A stretch of 26,405 bases of DNA from an uncultured Planctomycetaceae bacterium (GTDB lineage Bacteria > Planctomycetota > Phycisphaerae > UBA1845 > UTPLA1): assembly GCA_938008425.1 (NCBI GenBank), contig CALLKH010000039.1, positions 1 to 26,405 of the forward strand. Reading direction: 5' to 3'. This document shows, piece by piece, positions 22,976 through 26,405 of the stretch. The position numbers and the translations under genes are program-made. The first letter of the stretch is position 1. The number at the start of each line of letters is the position of its first letter. The notes beneath the pieces were generated by a model. The model was given only the letters and a program-made list of their open reading frames with translations, made no database searches and was not told where the DNA came from.

Positions 22976-25897
22976 CTAAGGCCCGACCAGCGCCTGTACG
23001 AACGCCTGAAGATCGGCGGCGTCGGCGACGCCGTTTTGCGTCATGTCCGCGGCACGAACTCGAAGCGGATCGGCGTCAATTCCGAGCAACACGTCTACGA
23101 AAATCGGTAGATCGGCCGTGTCGACGCGCCAATCCTGATTAACATCGCCCAGCCGCCAGGTCTTCACGCAGACATATTCGGCGGCGTCGATGTTGCCGTT
23201 TCCGTTGACGCTGGGCGGCGCCTGAAACGCGGGCGCCAGCGCGCCGCCGTCGTTCGTCTGGTAGGCGCCGAAGGCGAGACAGACCTCGCCGGGAATCTGC
23301 CCGAACTCGCTCACGAGATCGATGGTGCCTTCGAGCATGCCGCCGTTGGGCCCGGTCGCGGCCTGCGTGGCGCCCGCGGCATCGAACCATCCCTCGTAAT
23401 CGTTGTTGTTTTCATCGGCGAGGAAGGCGTCCCAGTCAGCAACCAGGCCGGCCTTGGCCCATGGCGCGGCTCGAAGCGCGCCGGGCGCGTCGGCCACGAA
23501 GATGAAGTGGTCGTTGCCCTCGCCGGCGTCGCTCGCGGCGACGTAGAGCAGCCCGCCGCGAACGCCGTACCAGAGTGATATCGCGCCATTTTGTGCCGCG
23601 AGTGTGGCATCCGCGTCGAGCGTGCCCTGGATGACCCAGGTCGGTCCGGTCGGCGCGCCGCCCTCGACGGGGAAGTGCCAGTCGGCGCCGCTGTTGTTGT
23701 CCCAGGTGCCTGCGCCGTTGTTGAAGACGACATCGAGCTGCGTCGCGGTCGACGGAACCGTCGTGGTGAATTCCCACGCGGTGGCGGACGCGTTCCACGT
23801 CATCGCCGGGTCGGGGGAAACGACGGTCGCCCAGTTGTTGTAACCAATGTGAATGTAAACCTGCTGCGCGCCCGCCAGCGGCGGCCCGCCGTTCTGATAG
23901 CGAATGGTCACACCCTGGCCGGCCACGACCGGGCTCGGGATCGTGCTGACGACGTTGCTCCCGCCGCCGCCGGTGGAGTTCTGGCCGACCCAGACGTGAA
24001 GAATGTCGGTCTTCTTCGTGTTGCCGAGGCTGTCGACGGCTTCGACGTAGTAGTCGATCAGCACGTTGTTCTGGCCGGTGATCATGGCGCTGTAGCGCTG
24101 GGCTCGAACCGTCGGCGCGAGGATTCCGGCGGCGGGGGCGGGCAGCGCCTCGATCGTCATCGGCGTCGCGTTCCACACACCGACCTCCGGCCCGCCGGCG
24201 TACGTCTCGTTTTGAATGGAGGTGATCGGGTTCTCGCCGTCGGCGTCGACGCGCCATTTGAGGGTGACGCTTGCGGGACCGCTGTGATCATAGACGAGCG
24301 TCCAGACCTTGAAATCCGAGGGTTGCGGCGTCTGTGACCACTCGAGGCCGCCGGGGTTGTAGGGCTCGCGCTGGGGAACGAACACGGTGGGCGACGTCGT
24401 ATCAGCGCCGGAATTCGCGACGCTGTTTGCGAACGCCACGGCCTGGTTGCAGCCGCGGGTCACGTTGCTGTCCCAGATTTCGGTGCCGTCCCAGTACCAG
24501 TAGTCGCTCGCCTCGGCGCAGAGGAGGAAGTGCCACGCCTTCTCGGTATTCGATCCCACGCCGGTGAGCACGTTCTGCATGTTGGATGCCGGAGCAATGG
24601 CATCCGCCGTGAAAACGACGTTCTTGGCCGCGGTGAGCACCGCCCAACTGTTGATGTCCGGGCTCCAGCCGGATGCATTCGGATCGCCGAGCCACTTCTT
24701 GAATTCCGGGTCACCGTTGTCGGCGCCGGCCCATGAGCCGTCCTCGACGTGGATGACATCGCTTGCCGCCGGCGGGAATCGTTCGAGATAGTCCTGCACC
24801 GTGGTGACGTCGTAGTCCGCATCGCTCGAGGCCCAGTTGACCATCTGCTGGAAGTTGTGGTGATAGTAGACCTCGCTGCCGCCGCCAAAATTGTCGCCGT
24901 CGTGATGCAGCACCACGAACATCGGATGGGCGGCGTCGGTGTTGTACGCGAGGTACTGATCCATCACCGTGTCATAGAGAAACGCGCCGTAGCCGCCGCG
25001 GCCGTCCTCGTTGCCCTCGTACCGGGCGGCCGGCACGGCCACGACCTTCGTCACGGCGCCGGTCTCGGGGTTCACGTGCTGGACATGATGGGGCTGATAG
25101 CCGAAGGGGGCGCTGACACGGCTGGGGGCCCAGAGGTTGTTGAGCTGGACCCACGCGCCGCCGGTCGTCGCCGGATCGGGATTGATCTGGTCCGCCTTGT
25201 TGGGGGCGAAGAGGTTTGAGGCGTTGGTGTGCGGGTAGCCCTTGCAGGCGCGGTCGAAGTGGATGTTGTCAATCAGAACCCAGTCGATGCCCTCGGCGAC
25301 CAGTGCGGGGATCATGCGCTCGCTGAACGCCGTTTCGGCCGGGAACATGCCGCGGGTGTAGCCGGCGGTGGACCAGGTGTTGGAGAAGACCTGCTTGTGA
25401 AGGCGGATCTGCATGCGAATGTCCTCGGAGTCGAGGAGCGGCATGAGCGGGTGGTGATAGCCGAAGGCGACCATGTCGAGCCGCGGGTTGCCGAGCGAGG
25501 TCATGGCGGCGACACCGGTTCGATAGGCGTTGTTCCAGTTGTTCCACATGCCGCCGTTGATGCCGCCGGACTGAAGGGTGTTGAGGTTTTCAATGAGCGA
25601 GCCGCTGAAGCTGACCTGCGCGCCGAGGTGGGGCAGTGAGATTCCGGCGTTGACGGCGTTGAGCGGCCAGTTTGTGTACGGGCCGAAGCGCTGGTTGTGG
25701 ACGTCGACCACGTTGAACGAAAACCGCCCGGCGTTCTGGGTGGCGATGATGGATTCGTAGGGGTAGTAGATCGGCTGGTGCATGTGCCAGAGGAAGCCGA
25801 CGTGGATGGGTTCCGCAGTGACGGCTTTCGGGGTGATGAGGAATAGAAGGGCGGCCGCGAAAGGTGCCGTGATTCGGAACGCGAGCTGAAATCTCAT
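22976..25897 (-). CDS. Secreted GH57-type glycoside hydrolase with CBM25-like module and dockerin
   Basis: A 973-residue exported enzyme. ATG 25897 has AAGG at 7-nt spacing and yields a clean signal peptide ending AVTA (residue 28); the longer in-frame version adds 13 residues without benefit. The catalytic domain opens with the GH57 hallmark LWHMHQP (36-42). Candidate nucleophile is Glu188 in GMFPAETAF and the acid/base Asp333 or Asp335 in VVLHHDGDNFGG. GH57 enzymes are mainly retaining alpha-glucan hydrolases or branching enzymes. Residues about 655-745 resemble a CBM25 starch-binding domain (YIHIGYNNWATVVSPDPAMTW), followed by a further beta module (750-905) and a dockerin (GDVNQDWRVDTADL; DMTQNGVADAADL). 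It converges with the protease gene, with only 17 nt between stops. A palindrome 60 nt upstream (25957-25972) may be an operator. Confidence 0.9.
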   Translation of the reverse strand: MRFQLAFRITAPFAAALLFLITPKAVTAEPIHVGFLWHMHQPIYYPYESIIATQNAGRFSFNVVDVHNQRFGPYTNWPLNAVNAGISLPHLGAQVSFSGSLIENLNTLQSGGINGGMWNNWNNAYRTGVAAMTSLGNPRLDMVAFGYHHPLMPLLDSEDIRMQIRLHKQVFSNTWSTAGYTRGMFPAETAFSERMIPALVAEGIDWVLIDNIHFDRACKGYPHTNASNLFAPNKADQINPDPATTGGAWVQLNNLWAPSRVSAPFGYQPHHVQHVNPETGAVTKVVAVPAARYEGNEDGRGGYGAFLYDTVMDQYLAYNTDAAHPMFVVLHHDGDNFGGGSEVYYHHNFQQMVNWASSDADYDVTTVQDYLERFPPAASDVIHVEDGSWAGADNGDPEFKKWLGDPNASGWSPDINSWAVLTAAKNVVFTADAIAPASNMQNVLTGVGSNTEKAWHFLLCAEASDYWYWDGTEIWDSNVTRGCNQAVAFANSVANSGADTTSPTVFVPQREPYNPGGLEWSQTPQPSDFKVWTLVYDHSGPASVTLKWRVDADGENPITSIQNETYAGGPEVGVWNATPMTIEALPAPAAGILAPTVRAQRYSAMITGQNNVLIDYYVEAVDSLGNTKKTDILHVWVGQNSTGGGGSNVVSTIPSPVVAGQGVTIRYQNGGPPLAGAQQVYIHIGYNNWATVVSPDPAMTWNASATAWEFTTTVPSTATQLDVVFNNGAGTWDNNSGADWHFPVEGGAPTGPTWVIQGTLDADATLAAQNGAISLWYGVRGGLLYVAASDAGEGNDHFIFVADAPGALRAAPWAKAGLVADWDAFLADENNNDYEGWFDAAGATQAATGPNGGMLEGTIDLVSEFGQIPGEVCLAFGAYQTNDGGALAPAFQAPPSVNGNGNIDAAEYVCVKTWRLGDVNQDWRVDTADLPIFVDVLLGIDADPLRVRAADMTQNGVADAADLQAFVQALVGP

Positions 25898-25956
25898 GCC
25901 TGACCTTGCGAAATGGAGGTGGATCGATAAGAGCACGACGCTCAGTTTTGGCTATC

Positions 25957-25972
25957 GGTAAAACATTTTACC
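25957..25972 (-). promoter_or_regulatory. Palindrome upstream of the GH57 gene, possible operator
   Basis: GGTAAAA-CA-TTTTACC is a perfect 7-bp inverted repeat with a 2-nt centre, 60 nt before the GH57 start codon. The size and position suit a dimeric repressor site such as those of carbohydrate-responsive regulators. The identity of any regulator is unknown. Confidence 0.4.
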
Positions 25973-26063
25973 AATCAGCAGAAACTGATTCCAGCGATTT
26001 AGGGTCCAATCTTGGCTCGTTTCTCTACAACAGAATGCCTGCGCTGGAGATTTTTTTATCGCA

Positions 26064-26405
26064 TCAATCGGAGACCGGCTGCGCGATGTGAAGCGGCGTG
26101 CCGCACTCGGGGCAGATGCCCGAGACGTTTCCTATGAGGGAGTAACCGCATTTTCGACAGAGGTCGGATGAGACGATGCGACGCGCGTCCGTGAGGTTTG
26201 CGCCGAGAAATCCGACGCGAATGCCGGCACGCTTGAGTTTCCTGGTTGCGCTGCCGTTGATCAGCACAAGTGTCATCAGATTGATCAGCGGAATGATCAA
26301 CAAGAAGCAGATGAAGCAGATCAGAAGCGGATGAACGCGCATGGCAGTCAGAAGCAGAACGGTGAAAACCAGCCCCGCGAGCATCAGACCCAGTTGGATC
26401 AGGCC
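26064..26405 (-). CDS. Small membrane protein with zinc ribbon, probably cut by the window edge
   Basis: The frame has an ATG at 26384 (106 residues) but remains open upstream to the window edge with equally hydrophobic codons (GLIQLGLM), so the true start may lie outside. Two membrane segments (about LAGLVFTVLLLTAM and LLICFICFLLIIPLINLMTLVL) precede a short cytoplasmic part and a C-terminal zinc ribbon: CRKCGYSLIGNVSG then CPECGTPL, four Cys as two CxxC pairs. The CxxCGYxLxGN...CPECG form is very common in Phycisphaerae membrane proteins of unknown function. It points away from the edge and stops 166 nt before the GH57 start codon, in the same direction. Confidence 0.75.
   Translation of the reverse strand, partial: GLIQLGLMLAGLVFTVLLLTAMRVHPLLICFICFLLIIPLINLMTLVLINGSATRKLKRAGIRVGFLGANLTDARRIVSSDLCRKCGYSLIGNVSGICPECGTPLHIAQPVSD

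Overview
This window looks like a chromosomal segment from a Planctomycetota bacterium, most likely of the Phycisphaerae side of the phylum. The DNA is GC-rich. Several family signatures point there together: a PEP-CTERM sorting signal, three secreted proteins ending in dockerin-type EF-hand repeats, a pseudopilin with an H-x-DG type C-terminus, bacterial animal-type haem peroxidases, a YHYH protein, and a membrane protein with a CxxCGYSLxGN...CPECG zinc ribbon. This is an inference from gene content; no rRNA is present to confirm it.

Layout. (1) Positions 420-5985, all on the minus strand, hold five metabolic genes: inositol-3-phosphate synthase, a TIM-barrel sugar isomerase/epimerase, an EboC-like UbiA prenyltransferase, a second TIM-barrel isomerase, and an EboF-like alkaline-phosphatase-superfamily protein. 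This resembles a rearranged ebo cluster, lacking recognisable eboA, eboB and the dehydroquinate-synthase-like eboD. The last gene lies between two inverted copies of a roughly 140-bp AT-rich element. (2) Positions 6169-6578 hold tRNA-Lys(CUU) and tRNA-Val(GAC), divergently oriented, each with a plausible promoter. (3) Positions 7068-18068, all plus strand, hold a PEP-CTERM protein, a small ORF, an unknown protein, a lipoprotein, two tandem haem peroxidases, a YHYH protein and a pseudopilin, with long gaps between several of them. (4) Positions 18497-22958 hold a tandem pair of secreted trypsin-like paralogues with dockerin ends: the downstream one has an intact catalytic triad, the upstream one has lost all three residues. 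(5) Positions 22976-25897 (minus) hold a secreted GH57-type glycoside hydrolase with a starch-binding-like module and a dockerin, followed at the edge by a small membrane zinc-ribbon protein.

How the parts may work together. The left block would cyclise a sugar phosphate to a cyclitol, attach or process it with a prenyltransferase, isomerases and a phosphohydrolase-fold enzyme, giving a cyclitol or isoprenoid-linked metabolite of unknown structure. The right block is almost wholly exported: a polysaccharide hydrolase, proteases, oxidative enzymes and several anchoring modes (PEP-CTERM, lipobox, dockerin, pseudopilin), consistent with a surface and polymer-degradation region.

The most unusual signals are the protease/pseudoprotease pair, a three-copy intergenic element encoding a conserved 36-residue segment (one copy a complete 54-residue ORF), and the inverted repeats around the EboF-like gene.
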